Source of the DNA: Modestobacter sp.
GTDB lineage: Bacteria; Actinomycetota; Actinomycetes; Mycobacteriales; Geodermatophilaceae
Direction: 5' to 3'
Assembly: GCA_025965635.1 (NCBI GenBank)
Contig: JAOPWO010000151.1
Span: 1 to 8,591, forward strand
DNA length: 8,591 bases
Within the stretch, counting starts at the first letter, position 1. Each line of letters opens with the position of its first letter. The position numbers and the translations under genes were made by a program. Shown piece after piece: positions 1 through 6,176 of this stretch. The notes below the pieces were generated by a model that saw only the letters and a list, made by a program, of their open reading frames with translations, was not told the origin of the DNA and searched no databases.

Positions 1-969
1 TCAGGCCCGCACGCGGCGGTTGCTCGGGTCGAAGGCGTCGCGGATGCCGTCACCGATCAGGTTGATCGACAGCACGATGATCAGCAGTGCGATGCCCGGG
101 AAGTAGAAGAGCCAGGGCCGGGTGCTGGCGGCCTGCACGCCGTCGGAGACCAGGCGGCCCAGCGAGGTCTGGTTGGCGCCGTTGACCCCGAACCCGAGGA
201 AGGTCAGCGCCGCTTCGAGGGTGATCGCGGTGGCGGCGGCCAGCGTCGTCCAGACGATCAGCGAGCCCAGCGTGTTCGGGATGAGGTGCTTGGCGATGAT
301 CCGGCTGCTGGACGCGCCCATGGCGTGCGCGGCCTCGACGTACTCCTTCTCGCGCAGTGAGAGGAACTGGCTGCGCACGATGCGCGCGAGGTCCAGCCAG
401 CCGAACAAGCCGAGGATGATGCCGACACCCAGCGGCGTCCGGGAGCCGGGGAAGTTGCTGGCCACGACGATCAGGACGACCAGCAGCGGCACGGTGAGGA
501 CCAGGTCGACGAAGCGCATCAGCACCGCGTCGACCCACCGGCCGAAGTAGCCGGCCAGGGCGCCCACCAGCACGCCGAGCGGGAAGGCGATGACGACGAA
601 GAGCAGCACGATGAACAAGGAGCGCTGCACCCCGATCATCAGTCCGGCCATCAGGTCGCGGCCGATCTCGTCGCTGCCGAGGGGGTAGCCGGCCGTGCCC
701 GGGGTGACCGACTGCGCGTTGACGTTCTGGGTGGCGTACTCGGTGCCGTAGACGAGCGGACCGACGAAGCCGAACAGCAGCATCAGCACGAGGATGACCA
801 GGCCGGTCATCCCGATCCTGTTGCGCAGGAACCGGCGGGCGATCTGCTGGCGCTGGCTGCGGGCCTGGACGGTGAACTCGCGTTCGACGCCGCCGCCGGC
901 CTGGGGCGTGCCCGGGACCGCCGGCAGCACGCCGCCGGCGCTGTCGGACGCGGCCTGGGTGGTGGCCAT
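1..969 (-). CDS. Peptide-type ABC transporter permease, DppC/OppC family
   Basis: Complete 322-aa inner-membrane subunit of a peptide/nickel-type ABC importer; it would pair with the DppB-like protein upstream to form the transport channel. Visible: a soluble Gly/Pro-rich N-terminal tail (about 1-45), a first membrane span near 52-74, the family-typical LGSDEIGRD loop (97-105), several hydrophobic spans between 115 and 306, and the cytoplasmic EAA loop (EAAHAMGAS, 212-220, continuing to LIPN near 232) that docks on the ATPase. The C-terminus NLIGDGIRDAFDP (303-315) is characteristic of DppC/OppC. The ATG start is preceded by GAGAGGA about 8 nt upstream (minus strand). It lies 42 bp after the dppB-like stop in the same operon. 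The substrate cannot be told from sequence: peptides are the default, but nickel or other small solutes are possible. The partner ATPase genes are not in the window and are expected to its left. Confidence 0.93.
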   Translation of the reverse strand: MATTQAASDSAGGVLPAVPGTPQAGGGVEREFTVQARSQRQQIARRFLRNRIGMTGLVILVLMLLFGFVGPLVYGTEYATQNVNAQSVTPGTAGYPLGSDEIGRDLMAGLMIGVQRSLFIVLLFVVIAFPLGVLVGALAGYFGRWVDAVLMRFVDLVLTVPLLVVLIVVASNFPGSRTPLGVGIILGLFGWLDLARIVRSQFLSLREKEYVEAAHAMGASSSRIIAKHLIPNTLGSLIVWTTLAAATAITLEAALTFLGFGVNGANQTSLGRLVSDGVQAASTRPWLFYFPGIALLIIVLSINLIGDGIRDAFDPSNRRVRA

Positions 970-1011
970 GGTGAGGGTCCTCTCTGGCTCTGGCAGCTGT
1001 CCGGCGGCGGG

Positions 1012-2001
1012 TCAGGCCAGCCGGATGCGCGGGTCGAGGACCGCGTACAGGAGGTCGGCCATCAGGTTGAACAGGACGACGAAGACGGCGCTGACCAGCA
1101 GCCAGCCGAGGACGACGTTGATGTCGTTCTCGCCGATCCCGTTGGACAGCAGGTACTCGCCCATGCCGTGCCACACGAAGACGGTCTCGGTGATCACCGC
1201 GCCGCCGAACAGCGTGCCGATGCCCAGCGCGACGACCGTGGTGAGCGGGATCAGCGCGTTCCGCAGACCGTGCCGGACCACGGTCCGCCGGTAGGTGAGC
1301 CCCTTCGCGCGGGCCAGCCGCATGTAGTCCGACCCGAGCACGTCGAGCATCGCCGACCGTTGGAAGCGGCTCCAGGCGGCGAAGGACAGCAGCGCCAGGC
1401 TGACCGTGGGCAGCACCAGGTGCCCCAGCCGGTCCGACCAGAGCTCCCATCCGGAGGCGTACAGCGACAGGCCCGGGGTCTCCTCCCCGATGGTGAAGAG
1501 CACCTGGGCCCCGAACAGGTCGTTGACCCCGCCGGCGACGAACTCCTTGAGCAGCGCCGCGAACCAGAAGGTGGGCAGCGCGATCAGGACGTAGACCAGG
1601 AAGGTGAAGAGGTAGTCCGAGGGCCGGTGCTGACGGACGGCGCCGATCACGCCCACCACGATGGCCAGGATGACCGCGATGACCACCGCCGCCACGATCA
1701 TCCGGCCGGTGACGAGGATCCGGCCGAAGAGCTGATCGGCCACCGGCGTGCCGTTGATGGTCTCCCCGAAGTCACCGGTCACCGCACCGGACAGCCAATG
1801 CCAGTAGCGGAGGAAGAAGTTGTCGTTCAGACCCAGCTGCTCCCGCAGGTTGGTGAAGAACGACTCCGGTGGGCGCGGGTTCAGGTTGTAGTACTTCGCC
1901 AGCGGATCGAAGGACGCGGCGCACAGCGTGAACACCAGGAAGGAGCTCACCAGCAGGACGAGGACCGACGCGAGGATCCGCCGGACCGCGAAGAAGAACA
2001 T
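1012..2001 (-). CDS. Peptide-type ABC transporter permease, DppB/OppB family
   Basis: Complete 329-aa membrane subunit of the same importer. An N-terminal membrane span (about 9-29, starting FAVRRILASVLVLLVSS) is followed by a periplasmic-side segment containing LREQLGLND (52-60) and GDFGETING (76-84), both typical of DppB/OppB. Further spans lie near 100-120, 131-150, 195-210, 254-275 and 297-320. The EAA loop is DYMRLARAKGL (225-235) running to NALIP (248-252), and the protein ends LDPRIRLA, as usual for this family. Length is normal. The ATG at 2001 is preceded only by a weak AAGG about 7 nt upstream, consistent with lower expression than the binding protein. The 198-bp gap after the binding-protein gene contains a strong hairpin (2080-2110). 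The family call is firm; the substrate is unknown. Confidence 0.93.
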   Translation of the reverse strand: MFFFAVRRILASVLVLLVSSFLVFTLCAASFDPLAKYYNLNPRPPESFFTNLREQLGLNDNFFLRYWHWLSGAVTGDFGETINGTPVADQLFGRILVTGRMIVAAVVIAVILAIVVGVIGAVRQHRPSDYLFTFLVYVLIALPTFWFAALLKEFVAGGVNDLFGAQVLFTIGEETPGLSLYASGWELWSDRLGHLVLPTVSLALLSFAAWSRFQRSAMLDVLGSDYMRLARAKGLTYRRTVVRHGLRNALIPLTTVVALGIGTLFGGAVITETVFVWHGMGEYLLSNGIGENDINVVLGWLLVSAVFVVLFNLMADLLYAVLDPRIRLA

Positions 2002-2054
2002 GGGCTGACCTTACGCCGGGATCGGACGCCGTCCGGGGTGAACGGCCTGTTCAG

Positions 2055-2110
2055 CGGGCCACACCGGCCCGGACGCAGACCGGCCCCCGGGAGGATCTCC
2101 AGGGGGCCGG
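2055..2110 (-). terminator. Hairpins between binding-protein and permease genes
   Basis: Two inverted repeats lie in the spacer between the binding-protein stop (2200) and the dppB-like start (2001). The stronger spans 2080-2110: arms CCGGCCCCC and GGGGGCCGG, one G/A mismatch, then an inner GGAG/CTCC stem closed by a 3-nt loop. A second, CGGGCC/GGCCCG with a 5-nt loop, lies at 2055-2071. There is no U-tract. Because the downstream permeases have no obvious promoter of their own, partial termination or 3'-end mRNA protection is more likely than full termination. This role is inferred. Confidence 0.5.
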
Positions 2111-2199
2111 GCGCCCGCGCCGCGCCACCCGGGGGCGGCGCCGGCACGGCCGGTGGTGCGGCGGCGCTCAGGACCGGTCGGTCCCGCGGGCCGCGAGGG

Positions 2200-3936
2200 T
2201 CACTCGACGGTCCAGGTGGAGGCGTTCCACAGCGGACCGGCCTGGGTGGGGTTGTCCACCACGCCGTCGATGTTGCTGCTGTACGCGATGAAGGTCGGCT
2301 TCTGGTACAGCGGCAGCGTCGGCATCAGGTCCCACAGCAGGACGTCGATCTGGTTGGTGATCTCCACCTGCCGCTCGCGCTCCGTGGTGCGGATCAGCTC
2401 GGCGAACAGCGCGTCGATCTCCGGCGTCCCCACCCGGGCGTAGTTCTGCCCGACCGCGTCACCCTGCGGCGACTGGTAGATCGGCGGCTGCGCGGAGACG
2501 AACGGGTTGCCGACCCAGGCGAAGACGGCGGCCTGGAACCCGCCGGCGATGAGGCTGGTCGGCTTGTCCGGGCCGTTGAAGATGTCGGTGTTGGCGTTGA
2601 ACGTGCCCTCGATCCCGGCGGCCTTGAGCTGCGGGATCATCACCTCGATCGTCGTCTGCCGCAGCGGGTTGTTCGCCGTGGTGTCGATCTGGATGGCCAG
2701 CCGGCCACGCTGCGGGTGGGTGAACACGCCGTCCTGGCCGAGGGTGTAGCCGGACTGCTGCAGCAACTGCTTGGCCTGCTCCGGGTTGGCCGCGTTGTAC
2801 TCCGCCGGGGCGTTGTCCTCGTACTCCGGCTGGTTGGTCTTCCAGATGTGGTTGTTCAGCACCTCGGCATCGGAGGAGAACTGGCCGACGGTCTGGTCGA
2901 CGACCTGCTGCCGGTCCAGGGCCAGCGCGAAGGCCTTGCGCACGTTGACGTCGGCCAGGTGCGGGTCCTGGCTGTTGAAGTCCAGGTGCTCGAACGACAG
3001 CCCGAAGCTGATCTCGCTCTCCACGTTCGGGGCGAGGTCGGCGACCTGGTCCACCAGGTCGAGCTGGGGCTGCGGGTAGATCATGTTCAGCTCGCCGCGG
3101 GACAGGCCCTGGACCGCCGTCGTCGGGTCGTTGCCGATGTTCTGGAAGACCAGGCGCGCCACCTTCGGCTTCTCACCCCAGAAGTTCTCGTTGGGGGTGA
3201 GGACGGCGATCTGGCCGCCGACGTCGATGTTCTCCTTCTTCAGCTGCCACGGGCCGCCGGAGATGTCGGAGGGGATCCCGTCCGCGATCGGCCAGCCGGC
3301 CGCCACCTTGGCGCACAGCTCCTCCTGCGTGGGGGCGTCCACGACGTGGGCCGGGAAGAGCGGGCTGTTGTTGCCGGTGAACGAGGCCTGCCAGTCGGCG
3401 AAGGGCGGCGAGTAGGTGACGGTGACCGTCTTGCCCTCGTCGGTTCCTTCGACGGCCGTGATCTGCTCGTAGCCGCTGGTGCTCAGCAGCTCGGGGCAGC
3501 CGCCGTTGGCCGGGTCGCTGGAGCGCTGCATGCGCCAGGCGACGTCGAAGTCGTCGGCGGTGATCGGCTCGCCGTCGCTCCACACCGCGTCCGGGTTCAG
3601 CTTGTAGGTGACGGTCTGGGTGTCACCGGTGACCTCGGAGACCGGCTCCTCGGTGAGCAGTTCCTCGTTCCACTTGACCGTGAAGTCCGGCTGGACCTCG
3701 AAGGTCTGCGGGAACAGCTGCGCCTCGATGTTGGCGGTGGAGGTGGCGTTGCCGGCGGAGATCAGCGGGAAGAGGTTCTCCGGGAAGTCGGTGGACTCGC
3801 CGAAGACGACCTGGCCGGAACCGCCCGACTCGCTGCCCCCGCCCCCGCCGTCGTCGCTGCCACCGCACGCGCTCAGGGTCATGGCGCCGGCGACGCCGGC
3901 GGCCAGGACCGCCGCGCTGCGCTTGCTCAACTTCAC
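2200..3936 (-). CDS. Lipoprotein solute-binding protein of peptide ABC importer (SBP family 5)
   Basis: 578-aa extracytoplasmic solute-binding lipoprotein that captures substrate for the two permeases downstream. The start is taken as GTG at 3936: it has GAGGAGG 9 nt upstream (minus strand), and it puts a proper lipoprotein signal at the N-terminus (basic KLSKR, hydrophobic stretch, lipobox LSAC with the modified Cys at 24). The frame stays open to an ATG at 4071, but that would bury the signal peptide behind 45 hydrophilic residues. After the Cys comes a Gly/Ser-rich tether (25-41). The SBP_bac_5 fold follows, with its hallmark VWSDGEPITADDFDVAW at 118-134 and a Lys/Gln-rich NPEQAKQLLQQSGY segment typical of peptide-binding members. 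First gene of a minus-strand operon. Ligand specificity (oligopeptide, dipeptide or other) cannot be read from the sequence. Confidence 0.94.
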   Translation of the reverse strand: MKLSKRSAAVLAAGVAGAMTLSACGGSDDGGGGGSESGGSGQVVFGESTDFPENLFPLISAGNATSTANIEAQLFPQTFEVQPDFTVKWNEELLTEEPVSEVTGDTQTVTYKLNPDAVWSDGEPITADDFDVAWRMQRSSDPANGGCPELLSTSGYEQITAVEGTDEGKTVTVTYSPPFADWQASFTGNNSPLFPAHVVDAPTQEELCAKVAAGWPIADGIPSDISGGPWQLKKENIDVGGQIAVLTPNENFWGEKPKVARLVFQNIGNDPTTAVQGLSRGELNMIYPQPQLDLVDQVADLAPNVESEISFGLSFEHLDFNSQDPHLADVNVRKAFALALDRQQVVDQTVGQFSSDAEVLNNHIWKTNQPEYEDNAPAEYNAANPEQAKQLLQQSGYTLGQDGVFTHPQRGRLAIQIDTTANNPLRQTTIEVMIPQLKAAGIEGTFNANTDIFNGPDKPTSLIAGGFQAAVFAWVGNPFVSAQPPIYQSPQGDAVGQNYARVGTPEIDALFAELIRTTERERQVEITNQIDVLLWDLMPTLPLYQKPTFIAYSSNIDGVVDNPTQAGPLWNASTWTVE

Positions 3937-3945
3937 GTTCGGTTG

Positions 3946-3952
3946 CCTCCTC
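3946..3952 (-). promoter_or_regulatory. Ribosome binding site fixing the GTG start of the binding protein
   Basis: The minus strand reads GAGGAGG here, 9 nt upstream of the GTG at 3936. It is a near-perfect Shine-Dalgarno match and decides the start in favour of the lipoprotein form. No comparable site precedes the upstream in-frame ATG at 4071. Confidence 0.85.
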
Positions 3953-4074
3953 GACCCGCGATGCGGGGGGATGTTCAGGTCGACCGATCCAGGAGCGGCC
4001 GGATGAGCCGGGACGGACTGCTCACAGTCTGTCGTACTCCCGTCGCACCCCGTTCCACCGGTGGCCGACACTGG

Positions 4075-4104
4075 ACAGTAGGCAGGGCCGGAGAAGGCCG
4101 TCCA
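4075..4104 (-). promoter_or_regulatory. Possible promoter of the ABC importer operon
   Basis: On the minus strand, TGGACG (plus-strand 4099-4104) and TACTGT (4075-4080) are separated by 18 nt and resemble -35 and -10 boxes. The predicted transcript would start near 4068, leaving a 5' leader of about 130 nt. A 10-bp palindrome CCACCGGTGG (4055-4064) lies just downstream of that point and could be an operator. The match is modest; low confidence. Confidence 0.27.
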
Positions 4105-4296
4105 CGACCGTTGTCCATTTGTGACCCGGGGTGGCGGGCCTGGCCGCAGCGACCACGAGGAGCACGAGCCGGGGGGCTCGTTCCGGGCCGGGGACGTCCG
4201 GGTCCGGCGGGTCCCGGCCGGAAGCGTTCCGATCCCCCTCCGTCCGCCGCGACCGGCGGCCCGGATGCACCCCTGACCTGCCCGGATCCCGGGCGG

Positions 4297-4321
4297 GTGT
4301 GGGAAGGCCGCCGCCGGGTAC
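4297..4321 (+). promoter_or_regulatory. SigB-type stress promoter for the CsbD-family gene
   Basis: GTGT (4297-4300), 15 nt, then GGGTAC (4316-4321) fits the actinobacterial stress-sigma consensus GNNT-N14-16-GGGTAY. The start codon lies 38 bp after the -10 box, a normal 5' leader length. CsbD in Bacillus is a SigB-regulated stress protein, which supports the reading. Promoter identity is inferred from the match and the family. Confidence 0.6.
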
Positions 4322-4358
4322 CCATCCTCTCGACCTGATCCCGCACCGAGGAGGACCC

Positions 4359-4529
4359 ATGAGCGGCATCGACAAGATGAAGAACAAGGCCGAGGAGCTG
4401 GCCGGTCAGGGCAAGCAGGCCGCCGGCAAGGCGACCAACGACCGGGACCTGCAGGCGGAGGGCCAGGCCGACCAGGCGTCGGGCAACCTCAAGCAGGCCG
4501 GCGAGAAGGTCAAGGACGTCTTCAAGTGA
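4359..4529 (+). CDS. CsbD-family general stress protein
   Basis: 56-aa highly charged, hydrophilic cytoplasmic protein of the CsbD family. Visible signature: DKMKNKAEELAGQGKQAAGK (5-24), RDLQAEGQADQASGN (29-43) and LKQAGEKVKDVFK at the C-terminus, i.e. the Lys/Glu/Ala-rich helical pattern of the family at its usual size. The ATG at 4359 is preceded by GAGGAGG with ideal spacing. The frame is open further upstream, but that part does not resemble the family. Members accumulate under general stress; their molecular activity is not established. It stands alone as a monocistronic unit, with a SigB-like promoter in front and a strong hairpin 46 bp behind. Confidence 0.93.
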   Translation: MSGIDKMKNKAEELAGQGKQAAGKATNDRDLQAEGQADQASGNLKQAGEKVKDVFK

Positions 4530-4575
4530 CCTGCTGCCTCTCCTGAGGCACCGGCGGCGATCGCGCCGCCCACCA

Positions 4576-4612
4576 CAGAGCGCCGTCCCCGCCCCACCGG
4601 GACGGCGCTCTG
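4576..4612 (+). terminator. Strong hairpin terminator after the CsbD-family gene
   Basis: Perfect 14-bp inverted repeat, CAGAGCGCCGTCCC and GGGACGGCGCTCTG, with a 9-nt loop, 46 bp after the stop codon. No U-tract follows, as is common for actinobacterial I-shaped terminators. It would also work on the opposite strand against readthrough from the convergent NUDIX gene. Confidence 0.75.
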
Positions 4613-4780
4613 CGGCGTCGACCCCCTCGGGGCGTTCTGTACCGACAGCGCGGAGGCGGTCGGGCGTCGGGCGGCGAGGCCGGCCTGGGTCCGCCGCACC
4701 ACGGCATCCAGGTCCGCCTGGTCGGCGGAGCCCAGCCGGATCACGCGCCCGGACGCGAGATGCCGTCGTCCACAGGCCGG

Positions 4781-4823
4781 GACCCACCCCGGGCCTTCTG
4801 CACGGCAGGCCCGGGGTGGGGTC
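4781..4823 (-). terminator. Hairpin terminator at the end of the SRPBCC-NUDIX gene
   Basis: GACCCACCCCGGGCC (4781-4795) pairs with GGCCCGGGGTGGGGTC (4808-4823) with a single-G bulge and a 12-nt loop. On the minus strand the hairpin begins inside the stop codon of the NUDIX gene, so it is placed as that gene's terminator. No U-tract is present. With the hairpin at 4576-4612 it makes a two-terminator barrier between convergent genes. Confidence 0.7.
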
Positions 4824-5577
4824 AGCGGCGGGCGAGGAGGGTGCGGACCGCGGGGAGCAGCGGACGGTCGGCGGGGATCCAGTCCAGGCCCTCGAGGGCG
4901 TCGCCGGGCAACCACCGCAGGTCGCTGTGCTCGTGCGCGACCAGCTCCCCCGCGACCACCCGGCACCACCACACCCGCAGGGTCGACGCGCCCGGGATGC
5001 CCCCGGCGACGGAGCCGTCGAGCGGGACCTCCCCCAGGAAGGCCTGCGGCGCGACGACGACGCCGAGCTCCTCGCGACACTCCCGGACCAACGCGGTCAG
5101 GTCGTCCTCCCCGCGCTCGACCTTCCCGCCGGGGAACTCCCACAGCCCCGCCAGCGGGCCGGACCCGCGCCGGGCGACCAGCACCCGGCGGCGGTCGTCG
5201 ACCACCGCCGCACCGACCACCTGGGTCACCGTCAGCGCACGCAGCTCGGCGGCCGCCGCGTAGGCGTCCAGGTGAGCCTGCATCGACCGCAGCAGGCGGC
5301 GCCGCAGCACGGCGTCAGCCGGCCCCGCCAGCAGCCTGGACCGGCCGGTGGACCATTCGACCTGCTCGACGACGAGCGTCCCGGCCCCGGTGGCCGCGAA
5401 CGTGCGGGCGTGCGTCAGGTGCCCGGCGCCCGGATCCGCCGAGTACACGTCGCGGTAGGGGCGCTGCGACTCGACCTCGTGCAACGGGTACGGCCAGGGC
5501 CGGCCCAGTGACCGCGCGACGTCGAAGGCGACCGTCAACGGCGCCTCGACCAGAGTGGTGAACCGCAGCTGGGACAC
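4822..5577 (-). CDS. SRPBCC-like domain fused to MutT-type NUDIX hydrolase
   Basis: 251-aa protein with two parts. Residues about 115-251 are a NUDIX pyrophosphohydrolase: GLWEFPGGKVERGE leads into a complete Nudix box (G151, E157, R165, E166, E169, E170, G172) that would bind the catalytic metal. The late LDWIPADRPLL (231-241) resembles the WxPADR segment of MutT/MutT2-type enzymes, which clean oxidised or modified nucleotides such as 8-oxo-dGTP or dCTP derivatives. Residues 1-112 look like a small SRPBCC (polyketide cyclase/START-like) domain: FTTLVEAPLTVAFDVARS at the start, HARTFAATGAGTLVVEQVEW in the middle and a long Arg/Ala-rich C-terminal helix. MutT proteins are normally about 130-150 aa, so the first half is an addition. 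The start is GTG at 5577 with a weak ribosome site. It is divergent from the Rrf2 gene across only 35 bp. The NUDIX call is firm; the N-terminal call is tentative, and the substrate is unknown. Confidence 0.85.
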   Translation of the reverse strand: MSQLRFTTLVEAPLTVAFDVARSLGRPWPYPLHEVESQRPYRDVYSADPGAGHLTHARTFAATGAGTLVVEQVEWSTGRSRLLAGPADAVLRRRLLRSMQAHLDAYAAAAELRALTVTQVVGAAVVDDRRRVLVARRGSGPLAGLWEFPGGKVERGEDDLTALVRECREELGVVVAPQAFLGEVPLDGSVAGGIPGASTLRVWWCRVVAGELVAHEHSDLRWLPGDALEGLDWIPADRPLLPAVRTLLARR

Positions 5578-5579
5578 CG

Positions 5580-5605
5580 CGGCAGGATCCCAGACACGGC
5601 AGGAT
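5580..5605. repeat. 9-bp direct repeat in the NUDIX/Rrf2 divergent spacer
   Basis: CGGCAGGAT occurs at 5580-5588 and again at 5597-5605, 17 bp apart start to start, and fills most of the 35-bp spacer between two divergent starts. The second copy supplies the AGGA ribosome site of the Rrf2 gene. Tandem binding sites for an autoregulating Rrf2 protein are possible but unproven. Confidence 0.4.
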
Positions 5606-5612
5606 GGGCCGC

Positions 5613-6119
5613 GTGCGCATCTCCGCCCGAGTCGACTACGCCGTCCGCGCGGCCATCGAGCTGGCCGCCGTGGCTCCGGACGCCCTGACCTGTGACCGCA
5701 TCGCCCAGGCGCAGGGCATCCCCTCGCGGTTCCTGCAGGTGATCCTGGGAGACCTCCAGCACGCCCGGCTGGTCACCAGCCAGCGCGGCCGCGAGGGCGG
5801 GTACCGGCTCGCGCTGCCGCCTGAGCAGGTCTCGATCGCCCGGGTGATGCGCATCGAGCAGGGTTTCCTCGCCGAGGTGCACGGGCAGCGTCCGGAGGAC
5901 GTCGCCTACCCGGGGCCCGCGGCGACCCTGGCCAGCGTCTGGGTGGCCGCCCGGGAGAGCTACCGGCAGGTACTGGAACGGGTCACCCTCGCCGATGTCG
6001 TCGGCGGCACCCTGCCGGCCAACGTGGCCGAACTCGTGGAGCTGGAGAGCGCCTGGCGCTCCTTCGGCGCCACCGACGCCCCGCAGGACGGCGCCGCCAC
6101 CACCCGGGCGCCCGCCTGA
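5613..6119 (+). CDS. Rrf2-family transcriptional regulator lacking Fe-S ligand cysteines
   Basis: 168-aa Rrf2-family winged-helix DNA-binding protein. The N-terminus RISARVDYAVRAAIELA, the recognition-helix region IPSRFLQVILGDLQHARLV (37-55) and the wing RGREGGYRLA (58-67) are the family hallmarks. GTG at 5613 is chosen because it gives the canonical family start and has AGGA 8 nt upstream; the in-frame ATG at 5604 is only 2 nt from that site. The single cysteine is Cys27, and the segment around 90-105, where IscR/NsrR-type proteins carry three cluster-binding cysteines, has none. It therefore resembles the cluster-free CymR branch, whose Bacillus member represses cysteine-synthesis genes. 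The sulfur-assimilation genes directly downstream support a similar role, but this is inference. A hairpin and a separate promoter-like region follow, so it is probably not cotranscribed with sirA. Confidence 0.88.
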   Translation: MRISARVDYAVRAAIELAAVAPDALTCDRIAQAQGIPSRFLQVILGDLQHARLVTSQRGREGGYRLALPPEQVSIARVMRIEQGFLAEVHGQRPEDVAYPGPAATLASVWVAARESYRQVLERVTLADVVGGTLPANVAELVELESAWRSFGATDAPQDGAATTRAPA

Positions 6120-6123
6120 CCGG

Positions 6124-6160
6124 CACCGCCCAGGGGGCACGGGCTCTTCTGGGCGCGGTG
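6124..6160 (+). terminator. Hairpin after the Rrf2 gene, overlapping the leader promoter region
   Basis: CACCGCCCAG (6124-6133) pairs with CTGGGCGCGGTG (6149-6160) with a 2-nt bulge and a 15-nt loop, 5 bp after the Rrf2 stop. It is probably the Rrf2 terminator. It also covers the position expected for the -35 region of the next promoter, so the same dyad could be an operator. Confidence 0.5.
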
Positions 6161-6163
6161 TGG

Positions 6164-6176
6164 GATGATGTGGGTG
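6164..6176 (+). promoter_or_regulatory. Possible -10 element giving a leaderless transcript at 6176
   Basis: GATGAT (6164-6169) resembles a -10 box (it lacks only the first T of the TAnnnT pattern) and sits 6 nt before the GTG at 6176. Transcription would then start on or next to the start codon, producing a leaderless mRNA. No ribosome site is visible before that GTG, which agrees. No convincing -35 was seen. Confidence 0.4.

Larger units (their letters stand above)
3937..4358. other. Divergent intergenic region between importer operon and csbD-like gene
   Basis: No convincing gene is seen in these 422 bp. It holds the upstream signals of both flanking genes plus two GC-rich inverted repeats: ACGAGCC/GGCTCGT with a 4-nt loop at 4164-4181, and an imperfect GGCCGGGGAC/GTCCCGGCC pair at 4186-4219. 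These may be terminator-like structures insulating the two promoters, or simply a product of base composition. Confidence 0.6.

Noticed and set aside
3937..4071. Upstream ATG extension of the solute-binding protein
   Set aside because: It would put 45 hydrophilic residues before a perfect lipoprotein signal; the GTG at 3936 has a near-ideal GAGGAGG site.
1168..4338. Very long plus-strand open frame (over 1000 codons) antisense to the importer genes
   Set aside because: It runs opposite three well-recognised family proteins, has low-complexity Arg/Gly/Val/Asp-rich translation with no domain, and is a typical GC-rich antisense artefact.
4131..4358. N-terminal extension of the CsbD-family frame
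   Set aside because: The upstream part is Arg/Gly/Pro/Ser-rich and unlike the family, spans the predicted promoter, and a strong ribosome site precedes the ATG at 4359.
4637..4745. Minus-strand stretch with strongly GC-biased third positions and a protein-like sequence (IRLGSADQADLDAVVRR...)
   Set aside because: There is no ribosome site at its GTG, and the frame has no stop before running through the csbD terminator and antisense to csbD itself. At best it is a decayed gene remnant; there is not enough to call it.
5604..5612. ATG start for the Rrf2 regulator
   Set aside because: The AGGA site is only 2 nt away from this ATG; the GTG at 5613 has proper spacing and gives the canonical family N-terminus.
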